A DNA stretch of 64,000 bases, taken from positions 13,554,660 to 13,618,659 of the forward strand of contig NC_087069.1 in assembly GCF_963678635.1 (NCBI RefSeq). The letters run 5' to 3'. Positions 19,720 through 29,240 of this stretch are shown here, in pieces. The stretch comes from Symsagittifera roscoffensis (lineage: Eukaryota > Xenacoelomorpha > Acoela > Convolutidae). Under the pieces are notes generated by a model. That model had not been told where the DNA came from and ran no database searches. It saw only the letters and a program-made list of their open reading frames with translations. How positions within the stretch are numbered: position 1 is the first letter of the stretch; each line of letters opens with the position of its first letter. The translations under genes were made by a program, and so were the position numbers.

Positions 19720-19914
19720 ATGCTAAGAGGCCACCATTCGGACGAATTTTTGAATCTTACTTTGATCTACAATCATAAACTCTCGTTACCAGTTTATGAT
19801 CCCAATAGAGGGAAGCTACACCCGAGAGAGTTGTACGCCCTTGTGCATGTAATATTTTCAGAAACTGACATAGAAGTTTACTTACATAGAAAATACTATC
19901 TGAGTATATGCTAG
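19720..19914 (+). pseudogene. C-terminal remnant of a macro-like domain (element 1)
   Basis: The 64-residue frame ends LSLPVYDPNRGKLHPRELYA and VIFSETDIEVYLHRKYYLSI. Element 2 encodes the counterpart (MPVYDPTRGRLYP ... VFAETEIMVHLHKKYYLSI) directly after a recognisable macro-domain N-terminal half. The final beta-strand pattern (F-x-x-T-D-I-E-V) is typical of macro-domain ends. Element 1 seems to have lost the first two thirds of the domain by deletion near 19720. On its own this piece would be unidentifiable; the assignment depends on element 2. Confidence 0.5.
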
Positions 19915-20406
19915 TAAATGCATTCAGCGGTAAGTGGTTTTTTTTAAGTTAACTTGACAGAGATTAGGATTAAGTTTTAGATTAGGATTAAGTTTTAGAT
20001 TAGTATTGAGCTTCAGGTGAGGATTAAGTTTCATGTTTGTAGGTGATAGTGTAGATATGTGACGTTTATGTGTCATGTTATTGTTATGATATGTTTTATG
20101 TTTTGTGTCATGAAGGACCTGGAGTACTCCAGGTCATCAAGGAGACAGCGCTCACTTGTGCTACCCTGACGCAGATACAGGTGGACGATCCACCCTGGTG
20201 CTAGAATTTTAAATCAGAGTTGAAAAAGAGGATTCCGATGAAAAGTTTTAAAAAGTTGAATGATGTTTAATCCAAAAGTGATGGTTTTAAGTCGCGAATT
20301 GTTTTTTAGATCTTTGATTGATCGGAAATTGTTTACCGAATAAAATGAATCAGACGAAACAGAAAGAAATTACACGAAACGACAACAAGAATCAAAACGA
20401 TAAGAA
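19915..20406 (+). other. Non-coding spacer between pol and the post-pol reading frame
   Basis: About 490 bp without a convincing frame. It contains a short tandem repeat (ATTAGGATTAAGTTTTAG, about 1.5-2 copies, 19963-20005) and AT-rich DNA before the ATG at 20407. Such a spacer could hold a promoter, splice acceptor or internal initiation site for the downstream frame; I cannot identify one. Element 2 has a spacer of similar size (52905-53370). Confidence 0.6.
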
Positions 20407-21491
20407 ATGGGCGACACGAACGAACTCATGGAATTCCTCTCAGCGAGTCTAGGAGCGACTCTAGACGAGATCTATCAGCGGCTGATCGATTGTGATTTTA
20501 CACGAGAAGACCCGGGGCTGGCGATGTTTGTGGTCGCGCTCCTGAATGCACTAGAACGAGAGGGTCGAGGGAATCGCCCTACGGAAGTCGTGTTGATGTT
20601 GGCCTTCGGTGAGTCCGGGACCGCCGAGAGAGGTCGAAACCGACTGATGAGATGGCGGCGGGGAGAAATGTCTGGCCACGACTTGGCTCGTGAGCCAGGA
20701 CTAGGTGAACAGAGGGACCACCAGCTAGGTGAGATGCCCTTACCCGTCCAACCTGCGCAGCCACTCATCGGAGCGAAGAAACAACGTGATGGGCCAGGCC
20801 CGTCACATTCGGTCGACTCCCCAACAGCTGCTCCTCCTCCGAAGAGAGTGAGGGCGAGTGAGATAGAGATCCAGACGTCGGAGACGATTGAGACGCTGGA
20901 GAAGAAGGAGAGAGATCAGAGCGAGCTGTGTGCCAAACTTCAAAAGTATAGGGCGATAGCTCGAGAGAGAGACGAATAGAAGAAGAAAAATGAAGATCTG
21001 CAGGTGGCCTACAAGGAGGATGAGATAAAGCACCTGAAGGAGCTGTATATGGCAAAAGTGAGCCAAGTGTCACCGGAAGTTCTGGCGAGCATGAAATCCT
21101 TGGAAGGATCCAGCGACACGCGCCCCAGGACAACAGCACAGGAGCTGTGCGCATAGAGAGGGCCTGAGGCTCTGGACTTACGTGCATCGAGGGGGCCCGA
21201 GGCTCCTCAGCAGACACGACCGTCTGCTTCGAGTCAAAGGTTCACGATACCAGACCCTTCCGACACCTATCTCGCTCCTCAATTCCAGGAATCATTCAAC
21301 CAAGTGGCCAGAGCCACAATGGATGAGATCAACAGAAGCTCTAAGTGACACTGGACAGGATCGTTCCTTCCCAACGTCGTGATCATTCATCAAATAGCTC
21401 GAAACGAGCACCCCGCACGGTAGGGTCCTAGAGGTCTGCGCATGGTGGAGTCTTTCAGAAGTCTCGCGTAGTAGACATTAGGAAGAATCTG
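20407..21491 (+). CDS. Post-pol polyprotein, N-terminal and coiled-coil region (element 1)
   Basis: Starts MGDTNELMEFLSASLG; open to TAG 20977 and then readable in frame to TAG 21154 and beyond. TEVVLMLAFGESG and GHDLAREPGL match element 2 (TEVVLMVGYTSEG and GHDLARNPGL; 52904-52542, minus), which fixes the start. Residues about 155-235 (KKERDQSELCAKLQKYRAIA and following) look like a coiled coil. Element 2 has a similar charged helix (RDKAIFDRDLLMAERVYEQR). A frameshift lies between about 21300 and 21490. The fold of the first 100 residues is not recognised. A coiled coil before an SGNH domain resembles ORF1 of some CR1/L2 LINEs. Confidence 0.65.
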
Positions 21492-22538
21492 ATGGCACGT
21501 CACCAGTTCACGCAAGTGGCCGCCGAGCATCCTCGAGCCTGCCTGAATGACATGAGCTGGAACCCCGCCACGAGCGACCAGGTAATTCCCCCAGGGAGTC
21601 GCCATCTGATCATTGAAGACAGTTTGGTGAGGGATCTGAATGAGATCTTCGTCTATGGTCAGACTACCACTCTGTCCTTTGGAGGAGCCTCAGTGGCTCA
21701 GGTCATCAAGATGATGCAGTTCCAGAGCGAAGATCACCTGGATACACTAATAGTAATGCTGGAAACTAACGACGTCTCGAGAGCCCCCGTGACTCCGGAG
21801 AGCAAGTGGGAGCCTCTATTGGTATGCCTCTTGAACGAACTAAAAGAGAAGTACAGACCCAGGCTTGTGGTGTTGTGCTCGATACCGCAAAATCCGTTGG
21901 TGGGTACCGTAGTTGCAGATTTCATGAATCGCAACGTGACACGATGGAATGAAATGATCCGCAGTCTGGTGAGAAACAACCCTGGCGAGTTGCGACTTCT
22001 GGATCTCGAAAACATGCTGCGCATGATTGATCACATCGCGCTCACCAGAGATGGAGTACATTTCAACACCCAACGAGGAAGACATTGGATCAATGATGTA
22101 TTTCAGACGCAGTTGAGGGAAGTGGAGCAAGAATCGAGGGGGACCGGTTCTCTCGCTCGGACCAGCTCGACCGGAGGAGGTAGAATAAGGGCAACCGATC
22201 CCGAATCCCTCGTCAACCGTTTAGGGCCCTTGGCAATGGAGACGGCTGTAGCCGCAACCGTTGCTCCGAGCTCAAACGTGAGAGACAGGCTAGGGACTGC
22301 TCCTCCTCCCAGGACACAACCGATTGAAAGCCGATCAGTGGATCAGAATAACAGGAATAACTCCCAGACCGCGTCTAGGAAGAATGATCCGCCTGCCACG
22401 ACAAACCCTGCTTCAGTAGCAGGACCGTCTACGAGTGCCGTGCCAGCAGAGGGAATCGAATCAGGCAGCGGGCTGCTTTGGAACAGATCAGACCCTAGTC
22501 ATTGGGGTCAGTATAAGAGGACATGTCGGCGAAGTTGA
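21492..22538 (+). CDS. Post-pol polyprotein, SGNH/GDSL-type hydrolase domain (element 1)
   Basis: The frame carries the SGNH blocks in order: IEDSLVRDL with the nucleophile position S44 (block I), LSFGGAS with Gly64/65 (block II), LETNDVSR with Asn93 (block III) and RDGVHFN with D187 and H190 (block V, DxxH). In element 2 the same blocks read GDSLIR, GTNDVSR and DGIHFD with matching spacing, so the family is canonical. In this copy both conserved glycines (E42 and E91) have become Glu, each explicable by one G-to-A change, so it may be inactive. SGNH enzymes are esterases or lipases; the substrate here is unknown. The last 120 residues are Ser/Thr/Pro-rich linker. A frameshift at about 22515 leads to the next segment. 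Confidence 0.8.
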   Translation: MARHQFTQVAAEHPRACLNDMSWNPATSDQVIPPGSRHLIIEDSLVRDLNEIFVYGQTTTLSFGGASVAQVIKMMQFQSEDHLDTLIVMLETNDVSRAPVTPESKWEPLLVCLLNELKEKYRPRLVVLCSIPQNPLVGTVVADFMNRNVTRWNEMIRSLVRNNPGELRLLDLENMLRMIDHIALTRDGVHFNTQRGRHWINDVFQTQLREVEQESRGTGSLARTSSTGGGRIRATDPESLVNRLGPLAMETAVAATVAPSSNVRDRLGTAPPPRTQPIESRSVDQNNRNNSQTASRKNDPPATTNPASVAGPSTSAVPAEGIESGSGLLWNRSDPSHWGQYKRTCRRS

Positions 22539-23836
22539 ACATGAATACCTTGACGTGTCGGGAGGACGCAATGAGAATGATTGGCGGAGAAAGTCCCACA
22601 GTGTCGCGACTATATCGGATACCGGGCGTGGATTGGCTGCTAGCAGAGCAGGAGCAATTCAGCTCCTCGACCTCACTCCGACACGCATACTTGAATGGAT
22701 TGCCTCAGGACAACACCTTTGGACCTTTGAATACCCGGTCGCTTACGGACGTTCGACAGAGGACCTGGGAAAGGACACCACCTGCTCGCAAGGGCAAGTT
22801 TCAGACAGACAACAAGCCCAGTAACAAGCATCACAAGATGTACAGGCAGTTTGCTAAACCACCTGGTCAGACGCCTGGCGAGTATTCGAGGGACTACCCC
22901 CGGACGACCACGGTGGTGGGAGATGACAAGAGATATGAGAAACTGAAGGCCCCAATAGGCGACGGCCTGTTTGCAGCTTATGATCCCTTGGATATGAAGG
23001 CTGCCAAGTATCTGATAGTGGCCGGTTCTGATTATCTCTACACGCCCCGTTCTCTATTCTGGCCCGATGTTATTTTCTTGACGGCGCCTGAATTGGACTG
23101 GGGAGAGGCGATAGGCATGATGATAAGTGTACGAAGGGTGGTCAGCATGGAGCCGCAGGTAATAGTGGTTGCGGGCTCAAATGATCATCTACAAAGCAGA
23201 GGCTTGTTGATACGTCTGACGGATGGGTCGATCCCGAGCAACGAGGTCATAGGGGAGGCGATAATGACATTGCTCTCGGCGATGGCTGAAGTGGAAACAG
23301 CGGCAAAACAACGTTTCACCCAAAATGTATTGAAGGTGGTTTTTGTGTTGTCGCCAGGCTACGCTGCGTTGCCAGAACCCCTTTAGTTTGTGTACACAAT
23401 GGTCACAACGATAGCAGAGGGGATATTCAACGTGATAATTCCTGCCCCGAACAGAGTAGTAGACCCAGACAGTTACTACCCATCCCGATCTGAGCTTCCC
23501 GCCATTTGGGCTGACATTTCCAATGCCATACAGGGGCTCAAAGATTGTAGCACAACTCGGTTGGTGCTGGATGAGGTTCTGGGGTTGGAGCTGTCTAACT
23601 TTGCCAGATTGCTGAAGTTAAGACCAGGGGTAGATGACGATCATCTGTTAGTGCAACAGGTGGCTGATGATCTCTGGTTCAGACAGATGGATCATGCAGG
23701 GAATGAGCAGGGAAGGATGGTCAGAAAGAACATGACGTCAGCGGAGGAAGATCTCATGGCAATGGCTTTGCGTACGAAGCCGCACAACAACGGATGGTTG
23801 TATTTGTCACCGAGGCTGTGCGCCGGCAGTAGTTAG
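22523..23836 (+). CDS. Post-pol polyprotein, second SGNH-like module (element 1)
   Basis: It reads from MSAKLNMNTLTC with one in-frame TAG at 23384-23386; element 2 has Gln at that position (ALQFVYA), so the stop is a C-to-T lesion. The module has YLIVAGSDYLY, then VIVVAGSNDHLQSRGLL, then VVFVLSPGYAALP. AGSD followed by GSND after about 65 residues recalls blocks I and III of SGNH hydrolases, but no DxxH is evident, so the assignment is tentative. LDEVLGLELSNFARLLK and DDLWFRQMD further on are conserved in element 2 (LDEVLCLEVSNHARQLK, SLWFRSMALM). It ends in a frameshift near 23825 that leads straight into the next segment. Confidence 0.6.
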
Positions 23837-23846
23837 AGAGATACAC

Positions 23847-25724
23847 GTGTATCTAAAAAACCTATTTGATGCCCGGGAGTTAGCTGGGGGCAAGATGTTG
23901 AAACTGATGCAGGACGTAAACACGATGTCGCTGGACAAATTCCAAGCTGACGTGCTGGCCACTGGGGCACAGTATGAACGATCGGATGCTATCTTGGGTG
24001 GAATGGGAGTGGGATGGACACCATCCTTCCTGTCGACGTGCTATCCAAAGGCATCTAGGAACCTGATCGCGAGTTTCGTCAAGGACATCAGGAAGTTGTC
24101 GATTGGCCTGGTGCTGGCCTTATACTTGACATTTGGTCATGAAAATTTCGTGAAGGGATCGGCAAACCTCTTTACCCAAGCGTTGGCAGATTTGAGATTG
24201 GATGGACTCCTGACTCTGATTGCCATGACCTACGGTCGACTGGGTGACTTGCTTGTGCTGTTGCGTTACCCTGAACAGCTCCTGGGAACAAGTCGCGAGT
24301 TCAATGCGCAGTTGGAAACCGCCTCGCTCAGGAAGATGAAAGACTGGAGGACTCTCCTGCTTCAATACCTCTTGCAACAGAACAGAAGCGTCACGGGAGA
24401 AGACAAGGTGGCGACGGATGCGGGTGAGTGTAAGCAGTATTGTGGCATGCCCTTACTGACGGACTTGGCTGTCATGATGCGGACCGATCCGTTGGCTCTG
24501 GTCCAGGGACTGCGGGAATTCGTCACAGTGGTGTATGGACCGATGATGTCTTTCGCTTTCCCCGACGTACAAGTTAAGGCATACAGGAATTCGGTGTTGT
24601 ATGTCAACCTGGTCTCAGTCGTGGATTGTTCCGTGCTGAATTGGGTAGAGCAGAGGGAGCTGAGAGGGCTGGCCAGCGACGATAGGCTGTTCGGAAGAAT
24701 AGCAGAGCCAGGTTGGGTGTTGATGGATTTCAACAACCACTTCAAGTGCCGAATGGGCCGTGAGGACCTTTCCCACATCCAGTTCAACCCAAAGTTTTGG
24801 AATTTCAGACCAGTGGTGAAGGATACAGGAGAGGCTATGAGATTACCTCAATTCCCAGGATCCTACACACACGCGAAAGAGAGTCAGCAGACATGGCTTC
24901 ATGGGTCCAGGCCGCTGCCGGACCAATGCCCTCGATCTCCACCGATAAGGAGGATGTTGTTGGGAGTCACATCTCCCATCATTGCCCCTCGCATCGGAGC
25001 AGCTCGTGACGCAGAGAAGAAAATGTTGAAGTGGAGTGAAGGTATGGAGCCGCGCTTCATCAGCTGGAATGCTGCAGCCGTGCACACGTTTGACTTCTCA
25101 TTTCCTGATGCTTGGAGCAGGAAAAAGATCAAGGCACTACCTTCCAGGAAACCAGAGGTCTCGGCTGAAACGTGGAACGACGTGTATTCTCCCACATACG
25201 ACTTATCAAGGCTGAAGTGGTCAGGAGAAGTGAAAGTAGTGATGCTGGAGGTGGCAAGGGAGAGCAGAGGAGGCTCATATATAACGATAGAGGACCTGGC
25301 TCCACATGGCGAGGAGTTCGTAGAATTCCTGGTGAATGATGAATTGTTTTATCACGCAGGAGACATGACCGTACCGGCTCGGCCGGATTCGGGCACAGAC
25401 GCACGACAAGGCCCTTCGGGACTAAAGCTGAAACCTGATGCAGATGACGATGAATTGATGGATCAGGACGATAACGATGACGACATCGGGGGAAAGATGG
25501 AAAAACCGGGTGAGACGGATCTAGGAGCTTTGGAGAGGGACCTGCTAGAATACCGGTTCAGTGAAGACGACGATGGGGAAGTCGATGGGAGTCTATTGCT
25601 AATGACGCCATCGTCTTTCATGTCCCCTACAAAGGAGGCGTCGGCCGATTTATCCCCGATGGACCCAATGAGCCAGGCTAGAGAACGCCGAAGCAGGGAA
25701 CCGCAAAGATTGCTCCATGGATGA
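23847..25724 (+). CDS. Post-pol polyprotein, central region of unknown function (element 1)
   Basis: An open frame of 625 codons. Comparison with element 2 shows that it continues the preceding module: upstream in-frame sequence aligns across the apparent start, so the ATG at 23847 is not the true start. Conserved landmarks shared with element 2 (49092-48622, minus) are LTDLAVMMRTDP, VYGPMMSFAF, LFGRI and FNPKFW. The last 130 residues are very acidic (DADDDELMDQDDNDDD) with Ser/Pro-rich stretches. I see no signal peptide, membrane segment or catalytic motif. It ends at TGA 25722-25724, after which the same frame continues into the next segment. Confidence 0.65.
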   Translation: MYLKNLFDARELAGGKMLKLMQDVNTMSLDKFQADVLATGAQYERSDAILGGMGVGWTPSFLSTCYPKASRNLIASFVKDIRKLSIGLVLALYLTFGHENFVKGSANLFTQALADLRLDGLLTLIAMTYGRLGDLLVLLRYPEQLLGTSREFNAQLETASLRKMKDWRTLLLQYLLQQNRSVTGEDKVATDAGECKQYCGMPLLTDLAVMMRTDPLALVQGLREFVTVVYGPMMSFAFPDVQVKAYRNSVLYVNLVSVVDCSVLNWVEQRELRGLASDDRLFGRIAEPGWVLMDFNNHFKCRMGREDLSHIQFNPKFWNFRPVVKDTGEAMRLPQFPGSYTHAKESQQTWLHGSRPLPDQCPRSPPIRRMLLGVTSPIIAPRIGAARDAEKKMLKWSEGMEPRFISWNAAAVHTFDFSFPDAWSRKKIKALPSRKPEVSAETWNDVYSPTYDLSRLKWSGEVKVVMLEVARESRGGSYITIEDLAPHGEEFVEFLVNDELFYHAGDMTVPARPDSGTDARQGPSGLKLKPDADDDELMDQDDNDDDIGGKMEKPGETDLGALERDLLEYRFSEDDDGEVDGSLLLMTPSSFMSPTKEASADLSPMDPMSQARERRSREPQRLLHG

Positions 25725-25751
25725 TCGGAGAGGAGAAAAATCGAAGAGTCA

Positions 25752-26363
25752 ATGAAGATATCCTTCCTGAGTACGTTACCGGAAGAGGAATGGGAGAGAT
25801 ATCAAAGCGAATTAGAAGGCAAGACAGGAGCAACCTGGGGCCGAGTGAACTTCATGGAGAGTTCATGGGACGTGATACGACGATATGGGACACAGTCCAT
25901 AATGAAGGTGGGATTGAATCAACCCATCATGCGTGAGGTCCTAGAGAAAATATTGAACTCCATGGAGTCGAATGTTCTGACCGAGTCAGTTACAGAAGAC
26001 AGTGCCGATGATCAGCAGGTCACAAAGAAATTACCTGTTGGACGAGCCAAAAAAGGGTTGAAGAGACTGAAAGGAAAGACAGGGAGTCGAACCGTGAATC
26101 AGAGAGTGGTGAAGTCAAAAGCCCAGGCAGTGGTGACCTCACTGATGAGTGCGGGTCGTTCAGGCAAGAGCGGGCAAGGAGATGGTGCGACACCAGCTGG
26201 GGGAGAAAAAGAAAACCTGATACCCCCTATGCTCTTGGCAGGTCTGACTATAACAGCCACGAGGTCGAAGAAGACGGCGCGAACCCTGGCAGACACTAAG
26301 TTAGAAATGGAAATCATCAATCAGTGTGGATCTGGAGGACTTGAAGATTACAGACCCTCGTGA
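25752..26363 (+). CDS. Post-pol polyprotein, basic linker region (element 1)
   Basis: The segment is in the same frame as the one before it. FLSTLPEEEWERYQSEL matches element 2 FLSTLDEEAWQSFL, where it lies in one uninterrupted frame with the acidic region upstream; the TGA at 25722 is therefore a lesion. A Lys/Arg-rich stretch follows (KKLPVGRAKKGLKRLKGK, residues about 93-110), reminiscent of a nucleic-acid-binding or nuclear-localisation segment. It ends at TGA 26361-26363, again with the same frame open afterwards. No known domain recognised. Confidence 0.6.
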   Translation: MKISFLSTLPEEEWERYQSELEGKTGATWGRVNFMESSWDVIRRYGTQSIMKVGLNQPIMREVLEKILNSMESNVLTESVTEDSADDQQVTKKLPVGRAKKGLKRLKGKTGSRTVNQRVVKSKAQAVVTSLMSAGRSGKSGQGDGATPAGGEKENLIPPMLLAGLTITATRSKKTARTLADTKLEMEIINQCGSGGLEDYRPS

Positions 26364-26369
26364 ACCAAC

Positions 26370-29240
26370 ATGGCCAAGTTGAAACTGGAAGGACAACTCG
26401 ACGTGGTCGAGTACAGTCGAATAACTGTGCCGGAAATAGTCCACATGGGAGATCCGGCAGGGGGTTATGTGGAGATGTTGAAAGCGAGGAACTCCGCGAG
26501 AGGGCATCTGATGGCTTGGAGCGAGAAGCGAGTCATGCAGGAATATCTGAAAGGGCTTACGGAGAATTCTAACTTAAATCGGAAAGAATATGGCACGGTA
26601 ATGTCATCGGAAGCGAATGAAATTGGATTGGAAAAACTGCTAGAAATTTCTTGCAGGGCGGCCCTCCAGAGATACTTCGATGAGACGATGCATGCACCTG
26701 CAACGGTGGCAGCGTACCTAGCTCATCCGTGCACGAGAACTGGTCTACAAGTACGAATAGCTTGGTGCTTGATGGGCATCAAGAAGGCGGAGTATGAAGC
26801 CAGTAACGATTCGAAATCACGGGAACAGGAGCTAGAGTTGATGGAAGCTCTGCGAGCATTGATTTCAAAGGATGATTCTGTGATAGCATGGGCTAAGCGT
26901 AAGGATGCCCTTTGCTTTGTCAGGTTCGTGGTGGATCGTATCCCCACTCCTGTCTTGGGAGAATGTATAAAGATCATTCGGCAAAAGGGAGTGGATTGCG
27001 AAAGGAACTTTCTTAGGGCACTACTAGAATTATATCAGGATATGCCGTTGATTGTACCAAATAGGGAGTCGAATGACATGGAGAGCTACCGCAAGTTGGA
27101 AGAAGTGAGAAGATATTCCAGCGAAGAATTGAAAGTGAACCGGGAGTTGATAGAAGCAGTCAGAGGACAAAAAGACTTTGCAACACTAGGGAAACTGAAG
27201 TCGTTCCAATATGTGTCTGGCATACCGGGGATGGCGTATAATCCCTTCGTGAATGAAGAAGCCAGGGAAGCGTTTTTCGACTATGAGCAAGTCATAGTGC
27301 TCAACTTCTGGGTTGAACGGATTAAAGAAATCGGAATGCTGATGGTGGAACAACCCAAGCTGGGAATTATCTTGGAGGAACGAGTGGTCGAACCCTCGAT
27401 TCCCGAGCTAAAGGGGCAAGTGAGTTTTGATTGTGGTTCTTGGGACGGTCCCTTGAAAACCAGTCTAGTAGCGATGTGGGAACTCATGAAGCCTTCTTGG
27501 TGTCCTCATCCTAACGCCGGCTTAATCTGGGACATGACAGCGGATGTCATGTTAGACCGGGATGATGACGCGAGTCTACATGATCTGGCCATGATACACC
27601 ATCTGCTGGCCATGAAGTTGACGAAGCGGAAGAGCAATCCATCCACGGAGCTGTCTGAAGAAAGTCCATCGAGCGATTGGTTGAAGCAAGGCACATGCTT
27701 GGCTCAACAAAGTGGGATGGAAGGGCATGTTTGCAACTTGGGACACTTCCTGATTACGCTGAGCGAGCAGCATCGACAACTGGCACGATTGTACGGAAGA
27801 TTGAGCATGTCAGACAAGAGTGCCATGGAGTTGGTCGCAAACTGCCATGGGGTGACGGACGTAAACTTGATCACAGCCTTGGGATTTTGTAGCAGGACGA
27901 GTTCGATAGAATCGCTTGAGCGCCTGGAGCGTGCCCATGGGCTAGTGACGTCCCTCATTGTGGAGGTATTCCCTGGAGCATTACAGACAGAGCAGAAGAT
28001 TGGGGGCTGGCGAGAAGCTCTAGAAAATGAAATGAATCTGAAGGATAGTGAAGCCTATCACAGACCTACTGGTTCAAAATATCTGGTGGGTTCAAGCTCC
28101 GCGCCATATTGCAATAGTATGTATCCTACACACATGGTGGTGATGGATGCGAGGACGCAGCAGGTGTTGGTAGACCAACTTTTCTCTGTGCCAAAGTGCG
28201 TGAGGTTGGCCAGAATGTCAGAAAGGTCATATGACTTGTTGGCGAAGATCTTTCGGGCAGTTCCGAAGAGATCTGAAGGCGAGTTACAAGACGTGGTGGT
28301 TGAAGAGTTCATGAGATTGAACGAAGGTCACGTGAGTGAGTTCCAGAAACAGAAATCCAGTGGAGCGTTACCCACTGAATTCCCCACCATAGAAGAGAAA
28401 GACGATTTACATAGAATTCTGATGGAAGTGGAACCGTTGCTGGGAGCCTCAGGGTATCGGACCCGAAGGAACATAGTGAGAACCCATGGGGAGTATCCTT
28501 GCCACTGCTTGGCGCAGACGTTGTGGTACCCCAAACGCGGGAATCTGATCCTAGTATGGGACGTGGAGGAGTTGTACTCTACGGGGTTGCCCGATCAGAA
28601 TCAACAAGTGTCAATCGTGGTGGTTAGTGCCATGCTGGCAGTGAGATGGTTGGAGGCTAATGCGGACACAAGTGAACAGGAGACGGCCGTGCCGACTCCT
28701 GAACAGCTGAGCAATGTGAAGATGAGTCGTGAATTGGATCTTTTCAGAACCACCTGCAAGGTACTGAGAATACCTAAAGCCATTGAAAGAATATGCTCAA
28801 GGCAAAGATTGATGCCTTGTTTCCGTGCAGTGATGACATCATGGATGTATGAACGCGCGAAGCTTCATATGTCGAGGAACACGGAAGCTTACCAATCTTT
28901 CCAGCTAGATATAGGACCGGGAGCCTATAAGAGAGCATTCCTGACGCACAGAAACGCGGTCACCACGGCGGTGAAGCGAGTAGCTGGAGCGCCTTGTGCA
29001 ACCGAAGATGAAAAGAAAGAGGTCTTAAGAGCTGACCTAGAACGAAATGTGAGCCTATGTCTTCACAACAGCTTTTGCAGGAACTGGGAGCAGAAAGTGA
29101 ATGTGGACTTGCTACCTTGTTGCAAACCGAGGCTGTTGGAACAGGAGAGTTGGGGCACGGCCCGCAACTCTATGGACATGTTAGAGAAAGTTCTGGAAGA
29201 CAGTGACGCTGAACATCAGGATGGAGAAGCGATGGAATGA
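26370..29240 (+). CDS. Post-pol polyprotein, C-terminal region of unknown function, 956 residues (element 1)
   Basis: The longest uninterrupted frame of element 1. It shares the frame of the two upstream segments, so it is most likely the C-terminal third of one polyprotein. Element 2 has homologous blocks in both of its duplicated copies: KRAFLTHRNAVTT and NVSLCLHNSFCRN (against KRPLLTHRNAITT and NVSLGLHNSFCTN), and WCPHPNAGLI (against CCPHPHASLI). The composition is soluble, mixed alpha-helical, and the end is acidic (LEDSDAEHQDGEAME). There is no signal peptide, transmembrane helix or furin-like site, so it does not look like an envelope protein. Function unknown. Confidence 0.7.
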   Translation: MAKLKLEGQLDVVEYSRITVPEIVHMGDPAGGYVEMLKARNSARGHLMAWSEKRVMQEYLKGLTENSNLNRKEYGTVMSSEANEIGLEKLLEISCRAALQRYFDETMHAPATVAAYLAHPCTRTGLQVRIAWCLMGIKKAEYEASNDSKSREQELELMEALRALISKDDSVIAWAKRKDALCFVRFVVDRIPTPVLGECIKIIRQKGVDCERNFLRALLELYQDMPLIVPNRESNDMESYRKLEEVRRYSSEELKVNRELIEAVRGQKDFATLGKLKSFQYVSGIPGMAYNPFVNEEAREAFFDYEQVIVLNFWVERIKEIGMLMVEQPKLGIILEERVVEPSIPELKGQVSFDCGSWDGPLKTSLVAMWELMKPSWCPHPNAGLIWDMTADVMLDRDDDASLHDLAMIHHLLAMKLTKRKSNPSTELSEESPSSDWLKQGTCLAQQSGMEGHVCNLGHFLITLSEQHRQLARLYGRLSMSDKSAMELVANCHGVTDVNLITALGFCSRTSSIESLERLERAHGLVTSLIVEVFPGALQTEQKIGGWREALENEMNLKDSEAYHRPTGSKYLVGSSSAPYCNSMYPTHMVVMDARTQQVLVDQLFSVPKCVRLARMSERSYDLLAKIFRAVPKRSEGELQDVVVEEFMRLNEGHVSEFQKQKSSGALPTEFPTIEEKDDLHRILMEVEPLLGASGYRTRRNIVRTHGEYPCHCLAQTLWYPKRGNLILVWDVEELYSTGLPDQNQQVSIVVVSAMLAVRWLEANADTSEQETAVPTPEQLSNVKMSRELDLFRTTCKVLRIPKAIERICSRQRLMPCFRAVMTSWMYERAKLHMSRNTEAYQSFQLDIGPGAYKRAFLTHRNAVTTAVKRVAGAPCATEDEKKEVLRADLERNVSLCLHNSFCRNWEQKVNVDLLPCCKPRLLEQESWGTARNSMDMLEKVLEDSDAEHQDGEAME

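Noticed and set aside
26370-29240. Envelope gene (post-pol position as in errantiviruses)
   Set aside because: No signal peptide, transmembrane anchor, cysteine pattern or cleavage site; composition is that of a soluble protein continuous with the SGNH polyprotein.
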